DNA of 10,665 bases from Clostridia bacterium. GTDB lineage: Bacteria; Bacillota; Clostridia; Oscillospirales; CAG-272. Made by a program: the position numbers and the translations under genes. Positions 1 through 7,883 of this stretch are shown here, piece after piece. Where the stretch lies: the NCBI GenBank assembly GCA_017452335.1, contig JAFTMP010000033.1, positions 1-10,665 on the forward strand. The letters are read 5' to 3'. How positions within the stretch are numbered: the stretch's first letter is position 1; the number at the start of each line of letters is the position of its first letter. The notes under the pieces are model-generated. The model was not told where the DNA came from and did no database searches. It saw only the letters and a list, made by a program, of their open reading frames with translations.

Positions 1-225
1 GTCAGATTGCGGATACTGGAGTTGTGCGCAGAGCGTAAGATCACAGTCAATAAGCTCTCCACTATTTGCGGCATTACCCAATCTACCCTAAACAACATCA
101 CCGGCGGGCGCAACAACAGTGCAACGGTAGTGACGATAAAAAAGATCTGCGACGGACTGGAAATTTCCATCAGAGATTTTTTCGCTTCCCCTCTTTTTGA
201 TGACTTGGAGCAAGAGGTGCGCTGA
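1..225 (+). CDS. Small Cro/C1-type (XRE) helix-turn-helix regulator, 5' end cut by the window
   Basis: A short DNA-binding protein. The visible part carries a Cro/C1-type helix-turn-helix: helices around KLSTICGITQSTLNN with the recognition helix near ITQSTLNNITGGR, then TIKKICDGLEISIRDFF, the usual last helices of this fold. It ends with SPLFDDLEQEVR, a tail common in small single-domain Clostridia regulators. A TTG at position 7 could start a 72-residue protein, but the frame stays open to base 1 (Val-Arg before it) and this family normally has several residues before RILELC, so the true start is probably just outside the window. It has no effector domain, so it is either a stand-alone repressor/activator or a small accessory regulator. 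It runs convergently to the glycosidase gene and shows no link to the sugar operon. Its likely terminator is the hairpin at 451-487. Target and signal are unknown. Confidence 0.85.
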   Translation, partial: VRLRILELCAERKITVNKLSTICGITQSTLNNITGGRNNSATVVTIKKICDGLEISIRDFFASPLFDDLEQEVR

Positions 226-279
226 AAAGCACCTTGCACCGTAAAAATCTGTTTTTTAGTGGCATTGCCCCAACCCTCG

Positions 280-375
280 CCCAAGGCGCTGCCTTGGGAA
301 ACCGCCAAGAAACTTTTTTAAAAAAAGTTTCTTGGCACTTCAAAAACTTTGAACGCCGCAAACTGCCCTTTGCGG
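280..375. repeat. Three-hairpin intergenic element, copy A
   Basis: A compact array of inverted repeats between two convergent genes. Hairpin 1 (280-298) has perfect 8-bp arms CCCAAGGC/GCCTTGGG around a 3-nt loop. Hairpin 2 (304-336) is an almost perfect palindrome with arms GCCAAGAAAC/GTTTCTTGGC and a T6/A7 centre. The block CTTCAAAAACTTTGAA (338-353) follows. Hairpin 3 (356-375) has arms CCGCAAA/TTTGCGG around a 6-nt loop. The 16-base block recurs exactly at 10294-10309, again preceded by two hairpins with similar spacing, so this looks like one copy of a dispersed intergenic element. None of the three hairpins is followed by a T tract, so they are not ordinary terminators. Function unknown; it may be a mobile-type intergenic repeat or an RNA-processing/stability element. 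Confidence 0.6.
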
Positions 376-386
376 TGGGAAATAGC

Positions 387-432
387 AAAAAAAACGCACC
401 CGCTTTGCCTTGTTTTTGGGCGAAGCGGGTGC
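387..432 (-). terminator. Rho-independent terminator of the mannosidase operon
   Basis: On the minus strand a 10-bp perfect GC-rich stem (GCACCCGCTT pairing with AAGCGGGTGC, extendable by a wobble and G-C pairs) is followed after one base by eight T residues (A387-A394 on the plus strand). It lies about 85 bases past the stop codon of the GH92 gene, making it the likely end of the operon transcript. Confidence 0.85.
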
Positions 433-450
433 ATTATGCGTTGATATATA

Positions 451-487
451 GTCCCCCGAAGGTGCAAAATCCTTCGGGGGACTTTTT
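451..487 (+). terminator. Rho-independent terminator for the plus-strand HTH gene (possibly bidirectional)
   Basis: A perfect 12-bp stem, GTCCCCCGAAGG with CCTTCGGGGGAC, encloses an 8-nt loop and is followed on the plus strand by five T residues. On the minus strand it is followed by TATATATCAA, a weaker tract, so it may also slow transcription coming out of the GH92 gene before the stronger terminator at 387-432. Confidence 0.8.
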
Positions 488-515
488 AGATATTGCCTAT
501 ATTGGGGATCGGTGC

Positions 516-3500
516 TCAGGCGTTCTCTTCACCGGTCCCAGCCAGAAAATTTAAGAACAGCGTCACGTCCATAATGGTCACGTTCGTATCCTTATCCAAG
601 TCTGCGTTGCCGTTTACAGAAAGCTTGTAGTGATTGTCTGAGAGATAATTCAAGAGTGCGGTCACATCGGCAATGGTCACGCGGTTGTCGCCGTCCAAGT
701 CCATGGTGGAAGGAATTTCATCCAAAATGCCCGAAAGCTCTTTTTCGCCTAAGAATTCCACCTCGGCAAGCTCACTGCCGCCGTATACCGTCACCTTGCA
801 ATAGCCGTAGCTTCCGCGGAAGACCTCGGGAATGGCGAAGGGCATGATGAAGTTGTCAAACAGCCAAGTCAAATTCTCTTTCTTATAGACCGTTACCCAA
901 TTTTCGCCGTCGTTGGACACTTCAATAGTGACTGCGGCAGGCGCCTTGCTCTTGTCGCCCGAGGTCAAGGTGATCAAAGAAATATCGAATTTGCCCTTGC
1001 AGATAAACTCTGTGCCGTCTGCGATGGTTGCGGTGGTCAAGCTGTTGTTATCCACAAGATTTGCCACGCTTTCAAGGCTGCTGCTTACCGTTCCGGTGGT
1101 GCTCAGATCGTACTTGCCTGCTTCTGTGGTGTCGCCGGTGGTCAGAGATGTGGGTTCGCTCTCTTCATCACTTCCCCAAGTGGAAGGTTCAGAACCCATT
1201 TCAAACTCGATGGTGCAACCGCTTGTGAGCTGCTCATGGGTGAGGAACATCTTGTTATAGCTTTCGCCATTGAGCTTGGCGGACTGAATGTACACATTCT
1301 CGTCGGAATTGTTATTGGCAATGATCACGATGTCCTTACCGTTATCAAGGTGTACCGTCACCTTGTCAAAGAGAGGCGAGCCGATCACGTATTCGCCCGA
1401 AGCCACGCTGTAGGGGTAGAAGCCCAGCGCGTTGAAGACGTACCAAGCCGACATTTCGCCGTTATCCTCGTCGCCGGGATAGCCCTGACCGATCTCGGAG
1501 CCCACATATACGTGGCGAAGAACCTCTCTGACGTATTCCTGCACCTTATAGGGCGTGGAGGAGAAGGCGTAGGTGTAGATCACGTGGTGGGCAGGCTGGT
1601 TGTTGTGCATGTACTGACCCATCTTCACTTCCTTGAACTCACTGATCTCGTGGTGTACGGAAGAAAGCTCCACAACGTCCTTCATTGCCTCATAGCTGTC
1701 GTCAAAGAGCGCATCCAGCTTTGCAGTCAGTGCCTCTTCGCCGCCGTACAGATTGGTCATGCCCTGTCCGTCAAACACTGCGGGGAAGGCATTGACCCAA
1801 CCCACCGACTCGGTGAAGTCGTATTTGTCGCCGTTCCACTGTGCAGGGTCAAAATTGGTGGAAGACCAAACGCCCGCGCTGGACTTGCCCATGAAGAAGC
1901 CTGCCTTTTCATTGAAGAGCAATGCATAGTTCTTGCAACGGTTGAGGTAGTATTCTGCCTCGTCCTCAAGTCCCATGGTTTCTGCCATTTTGTAAATGCC
2001 GTAGTCGTTGATGAAGCCCTCAATGGAGCTGGAGAAAGCTTCCTGCACGAAGGCGCCTGTTACGGGGTTGTCGTTGGCAATGTAGCCCTTGTAAGGTGCG
2101 GTGTTGTTTTCCTTTCTGCCGCCTGCCGTCATGTTGGAGGAATAGGCAGAAGCATTTCTCAGCATAGATTCCCATGCCGCCTCACAGTCAAACTCAACAC
2201 CCTTGATGTAAGCATCGGCAAAGATCACATCACTGGAGGTGCCGACCATACAGTTGACTGCTCCGGGACCCATCCAACGGGGGATCCATCCCGTTTCGGT
2301 ATAGTGCTGTGCAATACCATCCAAATACTGCCCTGCTCTGTCCGCAGTGAAGAGGGTGTAGCCCGGCCATGCAGTACGGTAGGTATCCCAGAAGCCGTTG
2401 TTGGTATACAGGATGCCTTCGGTCTTCTTGCCGTTCTTGTAGGGCGAGCCGTAGACCCACTTGGGTTCTTCGTTGCTGCCCTCGTTTTCGGAGAAGAGGC
2501 TGGGGAAGGCGTACATTCTGTAAAGGGAGGAGTAGAAGGATACCAGCTCGTGGTAGCTTGCACCCTCGATCTCAAACTTGCCGCAGAGATCATCCCACTC
2601 CTTCTGCGCCGCAGCAAGGATGGTGTCAAAGGTATCGCTTTCGCTGATTTCAAGTGCCAGGTTGTGCGCCGCTTGATCGTAGCTGATAAAGGAGGTCGCC
2701 AGCTTCATGCTCACCACGGTGGTGCCCTTTTCGAAGGACACGATGCCCTTGGAGCCTGTTACCGTAGAAGCGTCTGCCCATGCATTGTCAAACTGACCGT
2801 ACACATACATTTTGGGCGAGCCGTGGGTGGTCATTGCCTTGAAGGTCTTGCCGTCCTCAAGGAAGGAAAGGGTGCCCGAGCCCCAGAGGCTATCGAAGAT
2901 CACGTTCACGTTGTCACTTTCCTCGGGGAAGGTAAAGCGCACGTAAGCACCGTGCAGGGTGGGCGTTACCTCAATGAGAACACCCGATGCGGCAGACCCT
3001 TCCTCAAGCAGGACGCTGTAAAGGTGGGCGGTTGCCTTTTCGTTCTTGTGGCTGTATGCCGCTTCTCTGTTTTGAGAAGAAATTTGAGTGGAAACGATGC
3101 CGTCAGTACCTGCGGAGGTATCCACGGAGGTGTTCGCCATGAACTGCAAGGACCCGTAGCTTCCGATCCAGAAGTTGGGGGCGTGGATGATGGAAATGGA
3201 GTCAAGAGGATTGCCCGAACGAGTCTGCTGATAAGTATAAGGCAGAGTTGCGGAGTCGGCATTGTTCACGGGGGTGAAGAAGTTGAAGCCGCCGGGCAGG
3301 GTCACGCCGGGGGTACACATACCGCGGGAGAAGGCGATATCGTTGTTGGTACCCCGCAGGATGTTGATATAGTCGGAAAGATGGTCATTGACCACCTCAG
3401 CCTTGTCCTCGATCTTCAGATCGTCGAAGAAGGTGATGAAGCGGGAAGCGTCTACTGCATCCTCCATATCAAAATAGACACAGATCTTTTCGATAATCTT

Positions 3501-6428
3501 GCCTGCGGCAACATCACCGATCACGCTCTCCACATAGTTCCACTGCGCGGTATACAGGCACTCGCCCTCAACCTGTCCTGCAGGGGTCATGAGAGATCCG
3601 TACTGATCCTTTGCACCCAGGTCAGAAAGGTAGGTGCCGTCGGTGAATTTCAGGTCGATGACCACGCGGCAGGAGGTGTATTCATAGTCGTAGGAATGGA
3701 TGTTGAAAAGACCCGGGAAGATCACATAACTAAGACGCGTATTGGCAGTTACGGGGATGGACAGATCCTTGAAGATCACGTTTTTTGCATAGGTCTTGTC
3801 GGTAGCGGTCTGCTCGCCGTATACGGCAAGGCACTTAAAGCCGCTCCATGCACCGGGGGAATTGCACTCGGTGGCAATGGGACCGAAGCCCTGCTCGGTA
3901 ACCATACCGGGAATTTCCTCGGGAATGAGGCTCTCATCAAGTGCGGTATACAAAGTCAGCTCCGAAAACTGCGTATACGCATTGCCGCCGTTTTCGGTAA
4001 CTTCCAGCTTGTAGTAAAGATATGCGGTGTTGTTGGCAATACCGAAGATCTGCTCTTCAAAGTAATCGGCAAATTCCACCGAGCTTTGGCTGTCGATCTT
4101 CGTCCATTCCTTGCCGTCAAGAGAACCGTAGAAGTTCCACTTCTTGGGGGAACGGTTCAAATGGTCGTTGGCGGAGGTGATGGAATAGCCCTTTACCACC
4201 TGCGCCGAGGTCAGTGCAAAGGAAACGGTGAAGGTGGAGCCGGAGCAAACCATCTTGGTGGAGGTCTTACCGTCAAAGAGGTTTGCCTTAGATTCACCGC
4301 CGCCCAGATCCGCAGAGCCGGTCACGGTGGAGGTGTCCACCTCAGCCTTTACAGGCTCGGTGCTCTCTTCTTCAAATACCAGGCTCTCGTCAACAAAAAG
4401 CTGCCATTCGGAGAACTGATTGATCTGGTTGCCCCATGCATCCGAACCGTTGTTGGCGGTAATGTCTAACTTATAGTACAGATATTCGGTATTATTTTTA
4501 AAGGTAAAGGTATACAGCGTGTTTCTTTCGGGCAGATCCGCATCGGTGCGCTGATCAAGCGCCACCCAAGCTTCCCCGTCGTTTGAGCCGTAGACCGTCC
4601 AATCCTTGGGATCGCGCACGTCATGGTCATTGGCAGAACCGATCTTGTAGGTATTCACTGCCGCAGGAGCGCTCAGCTTTACGCTGACCCACAGGGTGGG
4701 GGTATTCACCTGGCAAACCTTGGTGTCAAGAGAGCCGTCAAAGATCTGCAGGATTCCCTGTCCGCCATCAAGGGTTGTAGAGCCCTTCACAGAAGAGGTA
4801 TCCACCGTCTGCTTCACAGGCTCGATCACCGGCGCTTCATCGGGCGCTTTATATCCCATCTCCCACTCGGAAAGCTGGAAGAGGTCGTAGCCCCAATCAT
4901 CGGTGCCGTTGTTTGCTGTCAGCTCCAGCTTATACCAGCTATATGCGGTGGTATTTTCAAAGTCGAAGGAATAATAAGTGCTTCTGTCGGGCAGATCGGC
5001 ATCGGTTCTGGCATCCAGCAGAACCCATCTCTCGCCGTCAACCGAGCCGTATACATTCCAGTTCTTGGGGTCACGGGCAGGTGCATCGCCGCCGGAGCCC
5101 ATCTTGTAGGTATTTACAACCGCAGGGGTATTCAACTGCACTGCCACCCACAGAGATCCGGAGTAGGTGGAGCACAGCTTGGTGGACAGCTCACCGTCAA
5201 ACAGGTTTTCAAGTCCCTCGTAACTATTGGAAACGGTGGAGCCCTTGATGGTGGTGGTATTCACCGAGATCACAGGTGCCGCAGTCTCGCCGTCCTCTTC
5301 GCTTTCGGGGACGTTGAGCACTCTGAATTCAGACATGTGGGTGATATTCAAGCCCACGTTATCAATAGAAACGTGACTGATCTCTGCAAGCTTGTAGTAG
5401 AGATATGCAGTGGTGTTGTCGATCTCATAGCGGTTGGTTTGGAAAAACTTTGCAAAGCTCTGGTTTTCCTGTGTATCCAGGAGCACCCACTCTTCGCCAT
5501 CCATAGAGCCGTAAAACTTCCAGCTCTTGGGGTCTCTCTTGTGGTGGTCCTTGCACACGCTGATCTCATACGCATTGACCGCAAAAGCCTCTTTCAGCTT
5601 CACAGATACCCAAACGTCGGCATTTTCGCCGCCTGCGGCGATCCACTTGGTGCCGGTGGAGCCATCAAAGATCTCCTTTAAGGTCTGCTGTGCATCACTA
5701 TAGTTTGCAGAGCCCTCAAAGCTTTCCACCTGACCAACAGCGATGCTGGTATCCACAAAACCCTCTCCGCCGTCGTCGTATTCTTCGGTAAAGAGGTCCA
5801 AATTTGAAAACTGCGTTAAGCTTGCGCCGCTGTTGGCGGTCACTTCAAATTTATACCACTTGAAGGACTTGGTGTTTTCAAAGCCAAAGCACTTGGTCTG
5901 CTGACGGCTGCCAAAGGAGATTCCTTCGCGGCTGTCCAGCACCGTCCACTCCTTGCCGTCTGCAGAACCGTAAAGCGTCCAGTTCTTGGGGTCGCGGGCG
6001 GCTTCGTCGTTGGCAGAGGCAATGGAATAGGAACGCACCACTGCCTCTTTTTCCAGTGCAAAGGTCACGTACGCCTTGGAATCGCTTGTAAGGAACTTGG
6101 TGCCGGTCTTGCCGTCAAACAAATTGTATTTACATTCGCTTCCCAGATAATCCTCCGAGCCGTCGATGGTCTCGTAAAGAACGGTAAGACCCTTTCCGCC
6201 GCCTGTAGGCGAAGCGGTGTTGATCACACCCGAAAGGTGGGAGCCATCGAGGGTGGATGACAATAATCCGTTGCTGTCGTTTTCTTCAAAGGATGTTTCA
6301 AAGAGTACCTTATCGGGAATCGTGTCTTCTGCAAAAGAAAGCAGAGAGCCGATGCTTTGCACAGCCGTGGTGGCAACCATTGTCACCGCCAATGCTGAGC
6401 AAAGCACTCTTTTAAGGGTTCTTTTCAT
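516..6428 (-). CDS. Secreted multimodular GH92 alpha-mannosidase with F5/8C-type modules and a dockerin
   Basis: A 1970-residue exported exo-alpha-mannosidase. Residues 1-33 form a type I signal peptide (KRTLKR, hydrophobic core, likely cleavage after SFA). Five F5/8 type C-like (CBM32-like) sugar-binding modules follow at about 85-830, then a galactose-binding-like sandwich (about 831-1008), the GH92 module (about 1010-1750), a Thr/Glu-rich linker, a sixth F5/8C-like module (about 1768-1895) and a type I dockerin (about 1905-1965). GH92 is supported by NNGFWDTYRTAWPGYTLF, GWIPRWMGPGAVNCMVGTSSD, HNNQPAHHVIYTY, GDEDNGEMSAWY and YVIGSPLFDKVTVHL. In this Ca2+-dependent inverting family the general acid would be Glu1540 (TESVGW) and the base pair Asp1653/Asp1655, by comparison from memory with BT3990. 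Family cores are about 750 residues, so over half of this protein is accessory. The start has AGGAGG eight bases upstream (6436-6441). It is the last gene of the operon, 87 bp after the aldolase; the gap holds a TTTTGCGCAAAA palindrome (6465-6476) but no terminator. Linkage specificity cannot be read from the sequence. Confidence 0.95.
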   Translation of the reverse strand: MKRTLKRVLCSALAVTMVATTAVQSIGSLLSFAEDTIPDKVLFETSFEENDSNGLLSSTLDGSHLSGVINTASPTGGGKGLTVLYETIDGSEDYLGSECKYNLFDGKTGTKFLTSDSKAYVTFALEKEAVVRSYSIASANDEAARDPKNWTLYGSADGKEWTVLDSREGISFGSRQQTKCFGFENTKSFKWYKFEVTANSGASLTQFSNLDLFTEEYDDGGEGFVDTSIAVGQVESFEGSANYSDAQQTLKEIFDGSTGTKWIAAGGENADVWVSVKLKEAFAVNAYEISVCKDHHKRDPKSWKFYGSMDGEEWVLLDTQENQSFAKFFQTNRYEIDNTTAYLYYKLAEISHVSIDNVGLNITHMSEFRVLNVPESEEDGETAAPVISVNTTTIKGSTVSNSYEGLENLFDGELSTKLCSTYSGSLWVAVQLNTPAVVNTYKMGSGGDAPARDPKNWNVYGSVDGERWVLLDARTDADLPDRSTYYSFDFENTTAYSWYKLELTANNGTDDWGYDLFQLSEWEMGYKAPDEAPVIEPVKQTVDTSSVKGSTTLDGGQGILQIFDGSLDTKVCQVNTPTLWVSVKLSAPAAVNTYKIGSANDHDVRDPKDWTVYGSNDGEAWVALDQRTDADLPERNTLYTFTFKNNTEYLYYKLDITANNGSDAWGNQINQFSEWQLFVDESLVFEEESTEPVKAEVDTSTVTGSADLGGGESKANLFDGKTSTKMVCSGSTFTVSFALTSAQVVKGYSITSANDHLNRSPKKWNFYGSLDGKEWTKIDSQSSVEFADYFEEQIFGIANNTAYLYYKLEVTENGGNAYTQFSELTLYTALDESLIPEEIPGMVTEQGFGPIATECNSPGAWSGFKCLAVYGEQTATDKTYAKNVIFKDLSIPVTANTRLSYVIFPGLFNIHSYDYEYTSCRVVIDLKFTDGTYLSDLGAKDQYGSLMTPAGQVEGECLYTAQWNYVESVIGDVAAGKIIEKICVYFDMEDAVDASRFITFFDDLKIEDKAEVVNDHLSDYINILRGTNNDIAFSRGMCTPGVTLPGGFNFFTPVNNADSATLPYTYQQTRSGNPLDSISIIHAPNFWIGSYGSLQFMANTSVDTSAGTDGIVSTQISSQNREAAYSHKNEKATAHLYSVLLEEGSAASGVLIEVTPTLHGAYVRFTFPEESDNVNVIFDSLWGSGTLSFLEDGKTFKAMTTHGSPKMYVYGQFDNAWADASTVTGSKGIVSFEKGTTVVSMKLATSFISYDQAAHNLALEISESDTFDTILAAAQKEWDDLCGKFEIEGASYHELVSFYSSLYRMYAFPSLFSENEGSNEEPKWVYGSPYKNGKKTEGILYTNNGFWDTYRTAWPGYTLFTADRAGQYLDGIAQHYTETGWIPRWMGPGAVNCMVGTSSDVIFADAYIKGVEFDCEAAWESMLRNASAYSSNMTAGGRKENNTAPYKGYIANDNPVTGAFVQEAFSSSIEGFINDYGIYKMAETMGLEDEAEYYLNRCKNYALLFNEKAGFFMGKSSAGVWSSTNFDPAQWNGDKYDFTESVGWVNAFPAVFDGQGMTNLYGGEEALTAKLDALFDDSYEAMKDVVELSSVHHEISEFKEVKMGQYMHNNQPAHHVIYTYAFSSTPYKVQEYVREVLRHVYVGSEIGQGYPGDEDNGEMSAWYVFNALGFYPYSVASGEYVIGSPLFDKVTVHLDNGKDIVIIANNNSDENVYIQSAKLNGESYNKMFLTHEQLTSGCTIEFEMGSEPSTWGSDEESEPTSLTTGDTTEAGKYDLSTTGTVSSSLESVANLVDNNSLTTATIADGTEFICKGKFDISLITLTSGDKSKAPAAVTIEVSNDGENWVTVYKKENLTWLFDNFIMPFAIPEVFRGSYGYCKVTVYGGSELAEVEFLGEKELSGILDEIPSTMDLDGDNRVTIADVTALLNYLSDNHYKLSVNGNADLDKDTNVTIMDVTLFLNFLAGTGEENA
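534..716 (-). other. Type I dockerin module at the C-terminus of the GH92 protein
   Basis: Residues about 1905-1965 hold two copies of a Ca2+-binding loop plus helix: DLDGDNRVTIADVTALLNYL and DLDKDTNVTIMDVTLFLNFL, each with Asp at loop positions 1, 3, 5 and 12. This duplicated F-hand is the hallmark of type I dockerins, which bind cohesin modules on scaffoldins or cell-surface proteins. No cohesin, sortase motif or SLH domain is encoded in the window, so the partner must lie elsewhere in the genome. Confidence 0.93.
3939..6176 (-). repeat. Five tandem F5/8C-like carbohydrate-binding modules within the GH92 gene
   Basis: Five units of about 140-155 residues are seen at roughly residues 85-215, 228-372, 387-525, 540-680 and 695-830. 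Each has an FDG-x4-TK turn (starting at residues 104, 254, 410, 563, 718), a core RDPK/RSPK-x-W-x2-YGS-x-DG-x2-W (arginines at 145, 298, 452, 605, 759), and ends with Y-x-YYKL-type strands and an acidic FSEL/LSEW strand. Units are joined by acidic linkers, and most begin with a VDTS-x-V-x-GS signature. Units 3 and 4 are the most alike (both contain RTDADLP and TANNG), suggesting recent duplication. They resemble CBM32-like galactose-binding folds; the ligand is not known. Confidence 0.88.
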
Positions 6429-6515
6429 GTTTTTTCCTCCTGAATTTGTTTTTATATACTGCGCTTTTGCGCAAAAATTTCATTCTTATACTTTTGGGGG
6501 CAGGTCGGTTGTTTT

Positions 6516-7337
6516 TTAACATCTGCCCACAGACCCAAAGATCTTCATTTTTTCTTCGGTGGCTTCCTTCACCCCTGCCACCATGGCGGGAATGAGATCG
6601 GTCATGCCGCAACCCTCCCTATAGAGGGTGCCTGCCGCCTTTGCCGCCGCCTTGTTGATGTCGGTGAAGATGTTCACCTTGCAAATGCCTCTCTTGATGC
6701 ACTCACGAAACTGCTCATCGGAAAGTCCCGAGCCGCCGTGCAGCACCAGGGGGACGTCCACCTGCGCTCTGATCTTTGAAAGAAGCTCTACATCAAGACA
6801 GGGCTTTTTTAAATAGGGGCCGTGCACCGTGCCGATGGAAACGGCAAGGGCGTCCACCTTCGTTTTTTCAACGAACTCATAGGCGGTGTCGGGGTCGGTC
6901 ATAAAGCCGTAATCCTCTCCCGTGCCCACGTGACCAAGCTCTGCCTCCACCGTCACGCCCTTTTTGTGGGCATAGTCGGTCAGCTCCTTGACTTCCTTCA
7001 TGTTCTCTTCAAAGGGTCTGTCCGAGCGGTCGAACATCACCGAGGAAAAGCCCAGCTCAATGGCTTTCACCGTGGCTTCAAGGGTGGTGCCGTGGTCAAA
7101 ATGAAGCACCACAGGAACGCTTGCCCGCTTTGCCATGGGTAAGAGCAGATAGGAAAGCTCTTCAAGACCTCCAAAGGGCAAAAGCACCTCGGCAGTACCC
7201 ACGATCACGGGAGAGCGCATCGCCTCCGCCGCCGCAAAAACGCCTGCGGCAAGCTCGGCATTGATGGTATTGAACAGTCCTACGCCGTAGCCGCCCTTCT
7301 GTGCGGGTAACAGCACGTCATTTAAATTTACAAGCAT
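6516..7337 (-). CDS. Class II (zinc) ketose-phosphate aldolase, fructose/tagatose-bisphosphate aldolase family
   Basis: A 273-residue cytoplasmic class II aldolase that should reversibly split a phosphorylated ketose into dihydroxyacetone phosphate and an aldehyde. The diagnostic residues are present: LHFDHG with catalytic Asp81 and zinc ligand His82, VEAELG with Glu133, VHG with zinc ligand His172, LHGGSGL with zinc ligand His200, and the phosphate-pocket segment VNIFTD (Asn222 to Asp226). The position matching Asp288 of E. coli FbaA is Phe224 here, so it sits nearer the GatY/KbaY branch than the FbaA branch. Fructose-1,6-bisphosphate, tagatose-1,6-bisphosphate and 1-phosphorylated ketoses are all possible substrates. 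The start has an AAAGGAGG site overlapping the upstream isomerase stop codon, 15 bp away, so translation is likely coupled. In this operon it would follow the PfkB kinase and act on that kinase's product. Confidence 0.9.
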   Translation of the reverse strand: MLVNLNDVLLPAQKGGYGVGLFNTINAELAAGVFAAAEAMRSPVIVGTAEVLLPFGGLEELSYLLLPMAKRASVPVVLHFDHGTTLEATVKAIELGFSSVMFDRSDRPFEENMKEVKELTDYAHKKGVTVEAELGHVGTGEDYGFMTDPDTAYEFVEKTKVDALAVSIGTVHGPYLKKPCLDVELLSKIRAQVDVPLVLHGGSGLSDEQFRECIKRGICKVNIFTDINKAAAKAAGTLYREGCGMTDLIPAMVAGVKEATEEKMKIFGSVGRC

Positions 7338-7352
7338 CCTCTAAATCCTCCT

Positions 7353-7883
7353 TTATTCGATCTCGGGGATCCGCACGATGGCGGGATCGGAAAAAATATC
7401 GCTTTCGTCTTGGCTGTTGGAGCTGAATTCCGAGATCACAGCCCCATCCTCTCCTGCGGTAAACCAGTGCTTGGTACCTGCCTCAATGGTATACTGCTCA
7501 CCGGGCGTGAGCACGATCTCATGAAAAACGGTATACACCCCTGCGGGCGCTCTTGAAGCGTCGCAATTTTGCGCCCCTTCCACATAGAGATACACCCTGC
7601 CGTAACGGCAACGGAAGGTCTCCCTTTTACCGGGCGCGCCGTCCGCTCTTTGGGGATGCAGATGCTCGGGGCAGGTCTGGTGGGGGAAGAGCACCATTTC
7701 CTTGGCGCAGTAACGGTCGTTATTTACATACGTCACCAACTGCAGTCCCGTTTCAAGGAGTCTGCCCAGCCCGAAATCCGCCACCTCCACGGTGCGTTTT
7801 TCTTCTTCATTTAACACAATGGCGGCTTTTTCAAAATAGGTCAGCGCTTTTGCCGCCGCTTCGTTATACTCCTTTTTCGTCAT
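7353..7883 (-). CDS. D-lyxose ketol-isomerase family cupin (possible D-mannose/D-fructose isomerase)
   Basis: A 176-residue single-domain cupin matching the D-lyxose isomerase family (EC 5.3.1.15; relatives include Bacillus subtilis YdaE). Characterised members convert D-lyxose to D-xylulose and many also convert D-mannose to D-fructose. The metal-site pattern is intact: CPEHLHP gives His74 and His76, KRETFRC gives Glu88, and TKHWF gives His139. YGRVYLYVEG, LTPGEQYTI and SEFSSNSQDESDIFSDP are typical of the family. Length is normal. The start (ATG at 7883) lies inside the 3' end of the kinase gene with a 20-bp overlap and a GGGAG site upstream, a sign of translational coupling. Placed with an alpha-mannosidase, D-mannose is the most natural substrate, but D-lyxose cannot be excluded from sequence alone. 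Confidence 0.85.
   Translation of the reverse strand: MTKKEYNEAAAKALTYFEKAAIVLNEEEKRTVEVADFGLGRLLETGLQLVTYVNNDRYCAKEMVLFPHQTCPEHLHPQRADGAPGKRETFRCRYGRVYLYVEGAQNCDASRAPAGVYTVFHEIVLTPGEQYTIEAGTKHWFTAGEDGAVISEFSSNSQDESDIFSDPAIVRIPEIE

Noticed and set aside
304..336. The long near-palindrome as a rho-independent terminator
   Set aside because: The T and A runs are inside the stem centre; neither flank has a T tract. It fits the intergenic element better.
234..554. Plus-strand frame of 106 codons spanning the convergent intergenic region
   Set aside because: It runs through the hairpins and both terminators, has no credible ribosome site and overlaps the GH92 stop.
1236..4469. A 1077-residue open frame on the plus strand opposite the GH92 gene, with a similar one at 4623-5681
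   Set aside because: Both are exactly in register with the sense codons, so stops could only arise where the GH92 gene uses TTA, CTA or TCA codons, which are scarce here. The translations have no recognisable domain, while the minus strand shows a coherent signal peptide, modules and catalytic motifs.
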